Below are positions 1 through 8,160 of a stretch of 64,000 bases of DNA, piece by piece; position 1 is the first letter of the stretch, and each line of letters begins with the position of its first letter. Below the pieces are notes generated by a model, which saw only the letters and a program-made list of their open reading frames with translations, was not told where the DNA came from and did not search any database. Made by a program: the position numbers and the translations under genes. Location: contig NZ_CP106798.1 in the NCBI RefSeq assembly GCF_025642155.1, forward strand, positions 3,596,001 through 3,660,000, read 5' to 3'. This DNA is from Streptomyces sp. HUAS 15-9 (GTDB taxonomy: Bacteria; Actinomycetota; Actinomycetes; Streptomycetales; Streptomycetaceae).

Positions 1-1125
1 CGGGTGACCAGCGCCCGGCTTCACGACCGGCATCTGCGAGACGCCGTACTCGCGCAGCACCTCGATGGCCTGGCCGACGGTCTCCTCCGGGTGCATGTGC
101 ACGAGGGACGGGATGGAGCCGCCCTCCTTGTCGTTGAGGACGTCGGCGACGCGGGCGCTGGGGCCCTCGTCCTCCAGGAAGCCGTAGTCGGCCATCCACT
201 CGTCGTTGAAGATCTTGCTGAGGTAGCCGCGGCCGCTGTCGGGCAGCAGGACGACCACGACGTCGTCCGGGCCCAGCCGCTCGGCGACCCGCAGGGCGGC
301 GACCACGGCCATGCCGCAGGAGCCGCCGACCAGCAGGCCCTCCTCCTTCGCCAGGCGCCGGGTCATCTGGAAGGAGTCCTTGTCGGACACGGCGACGATC
401 TCGTCCGCGACGGTGCGGTCGTAGGCCGTCGGCCAGAAGTCCTCACCGACGCCCTCGACCAGGTACGGCCGCCCGGAGCCGCCGGAGTAGACGGAGCCCT
501 CGGGGTCGGCGCCGACGACCTGCACCCGGCCGTCGCTGACGTCCTTCAGATAGCGGCCGGTGCCGGAGATGGTGCCGCCGGTGCCGACGCCCGCCACGAA
601 GTGGGTGATCTTCCCCTCGGTCTGCTCCCACAGCTCGGGGCCGGTCGAGTGATAGTGAGAGAGGGGGTTGTTGGGGTTGGAGTACTGGTCGGGCTTCCAG
701 GCTCCGGGCGTCTCGCGCACCAGCCGGTCCGACACGTTGTAGTACGAGTCCGGGTGCTCGGGGGCCACCGCGGTCGGGCAGACGACGACCTCGGCGCCGT
801 AGGCACGCAGGACGTTGATCTTGTCGGTGCTCACCTTGTCGGGGCACACGAAGATGCACTTGTAGCCCTTCTGCTGGGCCACGATCGCCAGTCCGACACC
901 CGTGTTTCCGCTGGTCGGCTCCACGATCGTGCCACCCGGCTTGAGCTCCCCGCTCTCCTCGGCGGCCTCGATCATGCGCAGGGCGATGCGGTCCTTCACG
1001 GAACCGCCCGGGTTGAAGTACTCCACCTTGGCCAGGACCGTCGCCCGGATGCCCTTGGTCACGCTGTTGAGCCTCAGCAGCGGGGTGTTGCCGACGAGGC
1101 TGATCATCGAGTCGTGGAATCGCAC
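1..1125 (-). CDS. cbs: Cystathionine beta-synthase (PLP enzyme with CBS domain), cut by left edge
   Basis: This gene encodes a PLP-dependent enzyme that condenses serine (or O-acetylserine) with a thiol in the transsulfuration/cysteine pathway in the cytosol. It runs off the left edge, leaving 375 codons without a stop. The GTG start at 1125 has GGAG about 7 bp upstream. The PLP lysine lies in NPGGSVKDR (K44). The TSGNTG loop (about residues 70-75) and the glycine-rich phosphate loop GTGGTISGTG are present. The last 40 or so visible residues (HPEETVGQAIEVLREYGVSQMPV) begin a regulatory CBS domain. That domain favours cystathionine beta-synthase over plain cysteine synthase, and family members are about 460 residues long. 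The gene is divergent from the SGNH hydrolase. Confidence 0.88.
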   Translation of the reverse strand, partial: MRFHDSMISLVGNTPLLRLNSVTKGIRATVLAKVEYFNPGGSVKDRIALRMIEAAEESGELKPGGTIVEPTSGNTGVGLAIVAQQKGYKCIFVCPDKVSTDKINVLRAYGAEVVVCPTAVAPEHPDSYYNVSDRLVRETPGAWKPDQYSNPNNPLSHYHSTGPELWEQTEGKITHFVAGVGTGGTISGTGRYLKDVSDGRVQVVGADPEGSVYSGGSGRPYLVEGVGEDFWPTAYDRTVADEIVAVSDKDSFQMTRRLAKEEGLLVGGSCGMAVVAALRVAERLGPDDVVVVLLPDSGRGYLSKIFNDEWMADYGFLEDEGPSARVADVLNDKEGGSIPSLVHMHPEETVGQAIEVLREYGVSQMPVVKPGAGHP

Positions 1126-1272
1126 CGTTGTCTCCGGTCGCTTTCAAAAAATGGTCGTGATTGTTCCGCCAGCCTACGGCCCGGGAAGTGCGTTCACTCC
1201 CGGTTGAGATTGGCCGACGGCCGGTACGGGGCAATGAGTGGATGTACGGCTACGAGGAGGTGGCGGCGACGC

Positions 1273-2358
1273 ATGACGAGCATGTCGAGGGCGAGGGTGG
1301 CCCGGCGGATCGCGGCCGGTGCGGCGTACGGCGGCGGCGGGGTCGGGCTGGTCGGCGCGGCCGCCGTCGGCCTGGTGCTGGCCGAGGTACGGATGGCCAG
1401 GAGCCGGGTGGGCAACGGCACGAACAACCATGTGCCGGCGGCCGACGGCCTGTACGGCGACTCCTATGACATCCCCGGTGAACCGCCGCTGCGGCTGACG
1501 CTGCTCGGCGATTCCACGGCGGCGGGCCAGGGCGTGCACCGGGCGGGCCAGACGCCGGGCGCGCTGCTGGCCCACGGGCTGGCGGCGGTGGCGGAGCGGC
1601 CGGTGGACCTGCGCAACGTCGCCCTGCCCGGGGCCCAGTCCGACGACCTGGACCGCCAGGTGGCCCTGGTGCTGTCCTCGCCCTTTCCGGTCCCGGACGT
1701 CTGCGTGATCATGATCGGCGCGAACGACGTGACACACCGGATGCCGCCGACCCGCTCCGTGCGCCATCTGTCGGCGGCGGTACGACGGCTGCGCACGGCC
1801 GGCGCCGAGGTCGTCGTCGGCACCTGTCCGGACCTGGGCACGATCGAACCGGTGCAGCAGCCGCTGCGCTGGCTGGCCCGCCGGGCCTCACGGCAGCTGG
1901 CGGCGGCCCAGACGATCGGCGTGGTGGAACAGGGGGGCCGCACGGTGTCCCTCGGCGATCTGCTGGGCCCCGAGTTCGCGGCGAACCCGCGCGAACTCTT
2001 CGGCCCCGACAACTACCACCCCTCGGCGGAGGGCTATGCCACGGCGGCGATGGCGGTGCTGCCGACCGTCTGCGCGACCCTGGGCCTGTGGCCGGCGGAG
2101 GAGGAGCGGCCGGACGTCTCCCGGCGCGAGGGCTTCCTGCCGGTCGCCCGCGCCGCGGCCGAGGCCGCCTCGGAGGCGGGCACGGAGGTCACGGCGGCGA
2201 TGCCGACCGGCCCCCGGGGTCCATGGGCACTGCTCAAGCGCCGCAGGCGGCGGCGCGTACCGGAGGCGGCGCCCGCCCCGGCGGAGCCTTCCGTGCCGGA
2301 ATCCGCCTCCCAGGAACCCGCGTCCCAGCCGACCGAGTCGGGGAGCGGGTGGGTATAG
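1273..2358 (+). CDS. SGNH/GDSL-family hydrolase with N-terminal membrane segment
   Basis: This 361-residue protein is probably an esterase or lipase of the SGNH family; the substrate is not known. Residues about 12-35 form a hydrophobic segment after a basic start (signal anchor or uncleaved signal), so the catalytic domain is probably extracytoplasmic. The blocks are LLGDSTAAGQG (block I nucleophile Ser), the Gly-containing LPGAQS, IGANDV (block III Asn) and DNYHPSAEGY (Asp/His of block V). The C-terminal 120 residues are rich in Ala, Pro and Glu with a basic RRRRRR patch. The ATG at 1273 follows AGGAGG (1255-1260) at a long spacing of 12 bp. An open frame continues upstream to position 4 but overlaps the cbs coding strand, so the longer start was rejected. 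Confidence 0.8.
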   Translation: MTSMSRARVARRIAAGAAYGGGGVGLVGAAAVGLVLAEVRMARSRVGNGTNNHVPAADGLYGDSYDIPGEPPLRLTLLGDSTAAGQGVHRAGQTPGALLAHGLAAVAERPVDLRNVALPGAQSDDLDRQVALVLSSPFPVPDVCVIMIGANDVTHRMPPTRSVRHLSAAVRRLRTAGAEVVVGTCPDLGTIEPVQQPLRWLARRASRQLAAAQTIGVVEQGGRTVSLGDLLGPEFAANPRELFGPDNYHPSAEGYATAAMAVLPTVCATLGLWPAEEERPDVSRREGFLPVARAAAEAASEAGTEVTAAMPTGPRGPWALLKRRRRRRVPEAAPAPAEPSVPESASQEPASQPTESGSGWV

Positions 2359-2386
2359 GCGGAGTGTGAGTGTTGTGGGCGTTGTG

Positions 2387-2411
2387 GGCGCCCCGGGACG
2401 GCCGGGGCGCC
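2387..2411 (+). terminator. Hairpin terminator after the SGNH hydrolase
   Basis: GGCGCCCCGG (2387-2396) pairs perfectly with CCGGGGCGCC (2402-2411) around a 5-nt loop, 28 bp after the stop codon. There is no U tract, which is common in Streptomyces. Confidence 0.55.
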
Positions 2412-2528
2412 AAGCAAGCGCTTAGACAATTGCGGTCAGGGTCACACCGCCGCACACGTGACCAGGGCCATACGTACGGGTAACTTCCCAACCAGCCGCC
2501 AAAACCCCCGTATGTCAATGGAGCCGTG

Positions 2529-3749
2529 ATGCCCGAAGCCGTCATCGTCTCGACCGCCCGTTCCCCGATCGGCCGCGCCGGCAAGGGTTCCCTCAAGGAG
2601 CTGCGCCCCGACGACCTGACCGCGACCATCATCCAGGCGGCGCTCGCCAAGATCCCCGAGCTGGACCCGAAGGACATCGACGACCTGATGCTCGGCTGCG
2701 GCCTCCCGGGCGGCGAGCAGGGCTACAACCTCGGCCGCATCATCGCCGTCCGGATGGGCATGGACCACCTGCCCGGCTGCACGATCACCCGGTACTGCTC
2801 CTCGTCCCTCCAGACGAGCCGCATGGCACTGCACGCCATCAAGGCCGGCGAGGGCGACGTCTTCATCTCGGCCGGTGTCGAGATGGTCTCCCGGTTCGCC
2901 AAGGGCAGCTCCGACGAACTCCCGGACACCCACAACCCCTTCTTCGCCGAGGCCGAGGCCCGCACCGCCGCCGTGGCGCAGCAGGAGGGCACGACCTGGC
3001 ACGACCCGCGCGAGGACGGCCTCGTCCCCGACGCCTACATCGCCATGGGCCAGACCGCGGAGAACCTCGCCCGCCTGAAGGGCGTCACCCGCCAGGACAT
3101 GGACGAGTTCGGCGTCCGCTCGCAGAACCTCGCCGAAGAGGCCATCAAGAACGGCTTCTGGGAGCGCGAGATCACCCCGGTGACCCTCCCGGACGGCACG
3201 GTGGTCAGCAAGGACGACGGCCCGCGCGCCGGCGTCACCCTGGAGGGCGTGGCGGGCCTCAAGCCGGTCTTCCGCCCCGACGGCATGGTCACCGCCGCCA
3301 ACTGCTGCCCGCTGAACGACGGCGCCGCCGCGGTGGTCGTCATGAGCGACACCAAGGCCCGCGAGCTCGGCCTGACCCCGCTCGCCCGCATCGTGTCGAC
3401 CGGTGTCTCCGGCCTGTCCCCCGAGATCATGGGCCTCGGCCCGGTCGAGGCCTCCCAGCAGGCGCTGCGCCGCGCCGGCCTGACCATCGACGACATCGAC
3501 CTGGTCGAGATCAACGAGGCCTTCGCCGCCCAGGTGATCCCCTCCTACCGGGACCTCGGCATCGACCTCGACAAGCTGAACGTCAACGGCGGCGCCATCG
3601 CCGTCGGCCACCCCTTCGGCATGACCGGCGCCCGCATCACCGGCACGCTCATCAATTCCCTCCAGTTCCACGACAAGCAGTTCGGTCTGGAGACGATGTG
3701 CGTCGGCGGCGGCCAGGGCATGGCGATGGTGATCGAGCGCCTCAGCTGA
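2529..3749 (+). CDS. Acetyl-CoA acetyltransferase (thiolase)
   Basis: This thiolase condenses or cleaves acyl-CoA / acetoacetyl-CoA in the cytosol. It has 406 residues, close to the usual family length of about 400. The acylated cysteine is C90 in TRYCSSSLQ. The catalytic His is H361 in [11 protein letters not shown] and the second Cys is C391 in CVGGGQGMA. The INEAFAAQ motif is also intact. The ATG at 2529 has GGAG 5 bp upstream; a GTG directly before it (2526) is in frame but too close to the ribosome site. The gene appears monocistronic, with a hairpin after it, so whether it acts in beta-oxidation or biosynthesis cannot be read from context. Confidence 0.93.
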   Translation: MPEAVIVSTARSPIGRAGKGSLKELRPDDLTATIIQAALAKIPELDPKDIDDLMLGCGLPGGEQGYNLGRIIAVRMGMDHLPGCTITRYCSSSLQTSRMALHAIKAGEGDVFISAGVEMVSRFAKGSSDELPDTHNPFFAEAEARTAAVAQQEGTTWHDPREDGLVPDAYIAMGQTAENLARLKGVTRQDMDEFGVRSQNLAEEAIKNGFWEREITPVTLPDGTVVSKDDGPRAGVTLEGVAGLKPVFRPDGMVTAANCCPLNDGAAAVVVMSDTKARELGLTPLARIVSTGVSGLSPEIMGLGPVEASQQALRRAGLTIDDIDLVEINEAFAAQVIPSYRDLGIDLDKLNVNGGAIAVGHPFGMTGARITGTLINSLQFHDKQFGLETMCVGGGQGMAMVIERLS

Positions 3750-3772
3750 TCCGGTGATCCGGTGAGCCGGAC

Positions 3773-3802
3773 GGGTCCCGCACGGTGATCGGTGCGGGAC
3801 CC
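3773..3802 (+). terminator. Hairpin terminator after thiolase
   Basis: GGGTCCCGCAC (3773-3783) and GTGCGGGACCC (3792-3802) form a perfect 11-bp stem with an 8-nt loop, 24 bp past the thiolase stop. The rest of the 300-bp gap up to 4050 has no ORF I would support. It presumably carries the promoter of the next gene, but I see no convincing -35/-10 pair. Confidence 0.7.
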
Positions 3803-4049
3803 AGCGTGACCATTCGGCCCGGCGTTCACTCCAAATCCGAACGTCGGGTCGATTTGTGATCCAATCTCCCCCAGGATGTGACCTATCTCCCTCAGTGGAG
3901 ATATCAACGCAGGTCAGAGCGGTTGTACGGGCAAAACCCAGGGGCAAGCCCCTGTCCGATTCGTGACGTTACGCACTGACAGCTGGTTAGTCCACCCTTC
4001 AAGCTGATGTAGGAAGTCGGGGGTCGACTTTGAACCAGGGAGTACGTCA

Positions 4050-4853
4050 GTGAGCGCCATGCCCCTCGCCCTGCTGCTCACCACGGCCGCCACCGGTGCC
4101 GTGGGCGTCGCCGTCCTGCGCACCGTACTGGTGCTGCGCCGCCAGGTCGCGGCCCTGCAGTCCCAGCTCGCCGCGAACCAGGCGGCCGCGACACGCGCCC
4201 TGCTGCCCGCCGCCCGCACCACGGCCGACGCCGAGGAGATACGTGCCGCGGTGGCCGAGGCCCTCGCCGAGGAACGGGAGCGGGAGCTCGCCGAGGCGCG
4301 TGCGTTCTGGGCCGCCCAGGAGTCCCGTGACGCCTCCGACGCGCCTTCCCTGCTCGGTCTGGCGGACACTCTGGCGGACACCGAGATGTTCCTGCCCCGG
4401 CAGGCCGACTTCGTGGGCCTGGAGCCGCTGGAGCCGGTGACCGAGCCGACCACGGACGCCGACGAGTTCGCGGCCGACTCCCCTGAGCTGGCCGCGGCCC
4501 GCCGCCGCCACCCCTCGCACCCCGACTTCGTACCGGTGCAGTCGCCCGTCATGAACGACCACGAGCGCACGGTCATCGCGCTGGAGCAGCTGGCCGAGTG
4601 CCGCGTCGAGCTGGCCGATGTCCGTCCGGGTCCGCTGGGCACCCTCGACGTCTATGTCTTCGCCGACGGCACGACCCTGTGCATGACGCCGGGCCACCGT
4701 GAGACGGCGGAGCGCCTCGCGGCCGCCCTGCGCGCCGGCGAGCACCCGTACCTCCTCGGCGGCTCGGGTATCTCGGGCGCGTACACGCTGACGTTCGCGT
4801 GCGGCGAGGACAACGTCTACATCCTCGCCGACCGGGTCATCGCGTCCCCGTAG
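4050..4853 (+). CDS. Hypothetical membrane-anchored protein
   Basis: I do not recognise a family. The 267-residue product starts with a single hydrophobic helix (about residues 4-24). A charged alanine/glutamate-rich, probably helical stretch follows (to about 105), then an acidic linker. A C-terminal region of about 100 residues (after VMNDHERTVIALEQLAECRVEL) looks like a compact alpha/beta domain. The GTG at 4050 has GGGAG 7 bp upstream, which fixes the start. The codon pattern is typical of its neighbours. It stands alone between a terminator and a convergent gene. Confidence 0.7.
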   Translation: MSAMPLALLLTTAATGAVGVAVLRTVLVLRRQVAALQSQLAANQAAATRALLPAARTTADAEEIRAAVAEALAEERERELAEARAFWAAQESRDASDAPSLLGLADTLADTEMFLPRQADFVGLEPLEPVTEPTTDADEFAADSPELAAARRRHPSHPDFVPVQSPVMNDHERTVIALEQLAECRVELADVRPGPLGTLDVYVFADGTTLCMTPGHRETAERLAAALRAGEHPYLLGGSGISGAYTLTFACGEDNVYILADRVIASP

Positions 4854-4895
4854 TCGACGATCACGGCGGCCCGGCCGCCCCGCGCCGGAGGTCGC

Positions 4896-5207
4896 TCAGA
4901 CCCCGGCGCGTTTCTGTGCCTCCTCGACCAAGGTCACCGCCTCCTCCACCTCGGCGTCGGTTTTCAGCACGAGTGCCAAGTCGTGTACGGCCACGGTGAT
5001 CTGGTCGGCGACCGCGAACATGCCCGCGTCCGGCATCTCCCGAGGCTCCCCCGAGGGATCCTCGATCCGCTGGGCACGCAATGCCAAGTCCCTGGCCAGC
5101 GCCAGCGCTTCGGCGGCGGCACTCCGCTGGAGGCGGCTCTGTGGCGCGGCGCGCAGCCGGTCGGCGAAGTGATCCACGGCTCGGGTCAGAGGTGTCGTGT
5201 CAACCAC
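4896..5207 (-). CDS. Small all-helical hypothetical protein (103 aa)
   Basis: The product has no recognisable domain. It is 103 residues, rich in Ala, Arg, Glu and Leu, without signal peptide or membrane segment, and looks like a small cytosolic helical bundle. The GTG at 5207 has no Shine-Dalgarno sequence. Instead TAGTCT lies exactly 6 bp upstream of the start, with TTGGCA 19 bp further, so the mRNA may be leaderless. It is convergent with the gene ending at 4853. Confidence 0.6.
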   Translation of the reverse strand: MVDTTPLTRAVDHFADRLRAAPQSRLQRSAAAEALALARDLALRAQRIEDPSGEPREMPDAGMFAVADQITVAVHDLALVLKTDAEVEEAVTLVEEAQKRAGV

Positions 5208-5213
5208 GCCGCG

Positions 5214-5244
5214 AGACTACGCGTCGCACCTGGACTGTTGCCAA
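5214..5244 (-). promoter_or_regulatory. Probable leaderless promoter of the 103-aa gene
   Basis: On the minus strand TTGGCA (5244-5239), a 19-bp spacer and TAGTCT (5219-5214) resemble a sigma-70/HrdB promoter. Six bases separate the -10 box from the GTG, so transcription could start on the start codon. The spacer is slightly long. Confidence 0.5.
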
Positions 5245-5308
5245 TACGCCAACGCTCAGGCACGGTGACGTGAAGGACCGGCTTCATCGAATGCGTCCGG
5301 AGGCGCCG

Positions 5309-5539
5309 ATGTCCCAAGTCTTCTCCGAGGAGACCCATCGCAATCTGCTCGCCCGCATCCCCCACTGCACCGGCCGTGAAGTCTCGGACTGGCTTCGCGC
5401 CGTCGAGGATGGCCCCGCTCTCTTCCGCTTCGAGGAGAAGGTCAGCTGGCTACGCCACGAGCACAACCTCGCGTACGGCCACGCCAAGGCAATCGTTCAT
5501 GAGTACGACCTGAGGAGGGCCGCGCGCAAACTGCTCTAG
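5309..5539 (+). CDS. DUF4287-like small protein
   Basis: This 76-residue protein resembles the DUF4287 family by the pattern tREVSDWLraV...FEEKVSWLRHEHNLAYGHAKAIVHEYDLRRAARK. The function is not established. It has no signal peptide or membrane segment and is basic at the C terminus. The ATG at 5309 has GGAGG 5 bp upstream; an in-frame ATG at 5291 lacks a ribosome site. It lies divergent from the 103-aa gene and ends before a strong bidirectional hairpin. Confidence 0.7.
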   Translation: MSQVFSEETHRNLLARIPHCTGREVSDWLRAVEDGPALFRFEEKVSWLRHEHNLAYGHAKAIVHEYDLRRAARKLL

Positions 5540-5559
5540 GCGCGCACCACGCATACGAC

Positions 5560-5588
5560 GAAGGGCCCCGGATGCACCGGGGCCCTTC
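5560..5588. terminator. Bidirectional terminator between convergent genes
   Basis: GAAGGGCCCCGG (5560-5571) and CCGGGGCCCTTC (5577-5588) form a perfect 12-bp stem with a 5-nt loop. It lies between the plus-strand DUF4287-like gene and the minus-strand Bax-inhibitor-like gene. Confidence 0.8.
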
Positions 5589-5626
5589 TCCGTCACCGCG
5601 ACGGCACCTCGGCGCCGCGCCGTGTG

Positions 5627-6511
5627 CTAGTCGTTGCTGCTGAAGATGGCCACCAGCCGCAGCATCTCCACGTAGATCCACACGAGGGTCAGGGTCAGGC
5701 CGAACGCGGCCAGCCAGGCCTCCTCGCGCGGCGCGCCGTAGGCGATGCCGTCCTCGATCTGCTTGAAGTCGAGGGTCAGGAAGAAGGCACCGAGCAGGAT
5801 GGCGATGACGCCCACGATCACGCCCAGCGGGCCGAAGCTGCGCAGACCGCCGTCGGGGGCGACACCGAACGCGACCAGCAGCAGGTTCACCGCCATGACC
5901 AGGACGAACGCGATGGCGATCGACATGCCGATGCGGGCGTATCGCGCCGTGACGCGGATCCAGCCGGCCTTGTAGACCAGCAGGGTGGCGGCCGTGACCG
6001 CCATGGTGCCGAGCACCGCCTGGAACGGGGCGCCGCTCCACTGGCTGTTGTACATCTCGCTGATCACGCCGAGGAAGACGCCCTCGAAGGCGGCGTATCC
6101 CAGGATCAGCGCGGGCGAGGCGGTGCGCTTGAAGCTCTGCACGAGCGCCAGCACCATCGCGATGATGGCGGAGACGAACGCCAGGCCGTAGCTGGTCGCC
6201 GAGACCGGCAGCACCGCCCACGCGAGGACGGCGCCGACGACGACCGTGCCGAGCGTCATGGCCGAGCGCATGACGACGTCGTCCATCGTCATCCGGCCGG
6301 TGGTGACCGGGGCCTGCGGCGGGGCGCCGTACTGCTGGTCCTGCTGGGCGTAAGGGTTCTGCGCGTAGGGGTTGCCGCCCTGGGCGTACGGGTTGCCCTG
6401 GGCATAGGGGTTGCCCTGCGCGTACCCGGCCTGCGGCGCGGTGTTGAAGCCCGCGTAGCCGTTGTCGCGGCTGAACCCCCGTCGCGAGAAGACCGGGTTA
6501 CTGCTCCTCAT
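5627..6511 (-). CDS. Bax inhibitor-1/YccA-like integral membrane protein
   Basis: The 294-residue product has a cytosolic N-terminal tail of about 80 residues with five NPYAQ-type repeats, then about seven membrane helices. The membrane part follows the actinobacterial Bax-inhibitor-1-like (YccA/BI-1) pattern: VMRSAMTLG, the acidic ISEMYNSQW loop, and a terminal DFKQIEDGIA...EMLRLVAIFSS segment with family-typical acidic residues. It acts in the cytoplasmic membrane; a role in ion or stress homeostasis is inferred only from the family. The ATG at 6511 is preceded by GGAGGAG; an upstream in-frame start at 6550 lacks such a site. Confidence 0.85.
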   Translation of the reverse strand: MRSSNPVFSRRGFSRDNGYAGFNTAPQAGYAQGNPYAQGNPYAQGGNPYAQNPYAQQDQQYGAPPQAPVTTGRMTMDDVVMRSAMTLGTVVVGAVLAWAVLPVSATSYGLAFVSAIIAMVLALVQSFKRTASPALILGYAAFEGVFLGVISEMYNSQWSGAPFQAVLGTMAVTAATLLVYKAGWIRVTARYARIGMSIAIAFVLVMAVNLLLVAFGVAPDGGLRSFGPLGVIVGVIAILLGAFFLTLDFKQIEDGIAYGAPREEAWLAAFGLTLTLVWIYVEMLRLVAIFSSND

Positions 6512-6846
6512 TTCACTCCTCCATGGCCACCCTGCGTGGCCTTGGCTCAAGAGTAATAGGTTGGCAAAAGACTGACCCTAGTTCTTGGGGAGGATCTTTC
6601 CCTTGCCGTGCACGCCAACACGCTACGCGGGTGCGTCATTCCCGGCCACGGAGGGCCCCATTCCATGACCAACCCGCTACCTGCCCGGAACCGGCCGGAG
6701 ACCCGTCGGTCGAACGGGCGGCCCCCGGGGGCCCGGCGCGCAGCGCCGCCATGCCCCACGGCGCCGGTCGGCAACCCGGATCCCGGCTCGATCCTGTCGG
6801 CGGGGAGAGACGGCGATCCCGTGGCGCCGTGGGCAGGCGCGGGAAG
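6512..6846. other. Intergenic region between BI-1 gene and bldA
   Basis: This 335-bp stretch must hold the minus-strand promoter of the Bax-inhibitor-like gene and the 3' end and termination site of bldA transcription. The part next to the BI-1 gene (about 6540-6600) is unusually A/T rich, which fits a promoter, but I could not settle on a -35/-10 pair. I see no supported ORF. Confidence 0.5.
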
Positions 6847-6929
6847 TGCCCGGAACCGGACTTGAACCGGTACGCCCGCGAGGGGCAGCGAGGTTTAAGC
6901 TCGCCGTGTCTGCATTCCACCATCCGGGC
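6847..6929 (-). tRNA. bldA: tRNA-Leu (anticodon UAA), bldA
   Basis: This 83-nt class II tRNA has acceptor strands GCCCGGA and TCCGGGC with discriminator A. The anticodon stem GCGAG/CTCGC encloses the loop CTTAAAC, so the anticodon is UAA. The variable arm is long, and the T arm is CCGG-TTCAAGT-CCGG. No CCA is encoded; the gene continues as CTT. It reads the UUA codon, which is very rare in high-G+C Streptomyces. From established knowledge, bldA controls aerial growth and secondary metabolism through TTA-containing genes such as adpA. Confidence 0.95.
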
Positions 6930-6957
6930 AGGCCATGGGCTCCGCTACGAGGTCCCG

Positions 6958-6985
6958 AGCCTATCGGGATACATCCCCCGAACAG
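6958..6985 (-). promoter_or_regulatory. Candidate bldA promoter
   Basis: On the minus strand TAGGCT (6963-6958) fits a -10 box and CTGTTC lies 16 bp further upstream as a weak -35. The start would be about 20 nt before the mature tRNA 5' end. The rest of 6930-7327 holds an A/T-rich patch near 7005-7025 and the upstream region of the ABC transporter; I see no gene there. Confidence 0.4.
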
Positions 6986-7327
6986 CGGTAGGGCTGACCC
7001 GATGTTGTCTTATTTTATTGAGGTCTGAGGGAGCATCAGCCCGCGGTACGGGCCATCCGCACTTGCCAATAGCGTTACGTGCGGTGGGTACGCGCGTACA
7101 CGGAATGACGGAATTTCACCGTCCGAACGAGGGGGCTCCACCCGTTCTTGACGTCTTCTCGTCCCCGACGCGGGGTCGGACGTCATCCCCAGGTATGACA
7201 CGACGCCCTCCGGTCCGACCGGAGTCTGTCTCCGGAACGGGAACAGCGGGTGACTACTCGGCGGTGGACGGCCGGGACGATGGATCAGTACCGACGAACA
7301 CCGCCGTCCCGACAGGAGTGCCCTTCC

Positions 7328-8128
7328 GTGACCACCACACCCATCGCCGACCGGACCACCACAGTGGCCGCGCGCGCCACGGATCTGTCGAAGGTCTACG
7401 GACAGGGCGAGACCCAGGTGGTCGCCCTCGACCGGGTCTCCGTCGAGTTCCGGCAGGCCGAATTCACCGCCATCATGGGCCCGTCCGGGTCCGGCAAGTC
7501 GACGCTGATGCACTGTGTGGCCGGTCTGGACACGTTCTCCTCCGGGTCCGTGCGCATCGGCGACACCGAGCTCGGCTCGCTGAAGGACAAGCAGCTGACC
7601 AAGCTGCGCCGGGACAAGATCGGGTTCATTTTCCAGGCGTTCAACCTGCTGCCGACGCTGACGGCCGCGGAGAACATCACCCTGCCGATGGACATCGCGG
7701 GCCGTAAGCCGGACAAGCAGTGGCTCGACCGGGTGATCCGGATGGTCGGCCTGGCGGACCGCCTCGGCCACCGCCCGTCCCAGCTGTCCGGCGGCCAGCA
7801 GCAGCGCGTCGCCGTAGCCCGCGCCCTCGCCTCCCGGCCCGACATCATCTTCGGCGACGAGCCGACCGGAAACCTCGACTCGCGCTCCGGCGCCGAGGTC
7901 CTCGGCTTCCTGCGCAACTCCGTCCGGGAGCTGGGCCAGACGGTGGTGATGGTGACCCACGACCCGGTGGCCGCGGCCTACGCGGACCGGGTGGTGTTCC
8001 TCGCGGACGGCCGGATCGTCGACGAGCTGCACGCGCCCACGGCGGACTCGGTGCTGGACCGCATGCCGCGTTCTTCTGGGGGGAACCCCCAGACCCCCGG
8101 GTTCGACGCCAAGGGCCGCACCAGCTGA
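7328..8128 (+). CDS. ABC transporter ATP-binding protein (LolD/MacB type)
   Basis: This 266-residue ATPase powers the FtsX-like permease encoded 32 bp downstream. Walker A is GPSGSGKST, the signature is LSGGQQQRVAVARAL, Walker B is IIFGDEPTGNLDS and the switch His lies in MVTHDPVAA. It belongs to the LolD/MacB/FtsE-type group, whose transporters act on lipids, peptides or cell-wall regulation rather than classic import. The GTG at 7328 has AGGAG 9 bp upstream; an in-frame extension to 7250 was rejected. A glycine/proline-rich C-terminal extension (SSGGNPQTPGF) follows the ATPase fold. A paralogue lies at 41312-42100. Confidence 0.92.
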   Translation: MTTTPIADRTTTVAARATDLSKVYGQGETQVVALDRVSVEFRQAEFTAIMGPSGSGKSTLMHCVAGLDTFSSGSVRIGDTELGSLKDKQLTKLRRDKIGFIFQAFNLLPTLTAAENITLPMDIAGRKPDKQWLDRVIRMVGLADRLGHRPSQLSGGQQQRVAVARALASRPDIIFGDEPTGNLDSRSGAEVLGFLRNSVRELGQTVVMVTHDPVAAAYADRVVFLADGRIVDELHAPTADSVLDRMPRSSGGNPQTPGFDAKGRTS

Positions 8129-8160
8129 CCGCCGACCACACCACGGACCGAAGAGAACCC

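Noticed and set aside
4..1272. Open frame upstream of the SGNH hydrolase on the plus strand
   Set aside because: It is antisense to cbs, whose PLP motifs read clearly on the minus strand. The high-G+C third position keeps antisense frames open.
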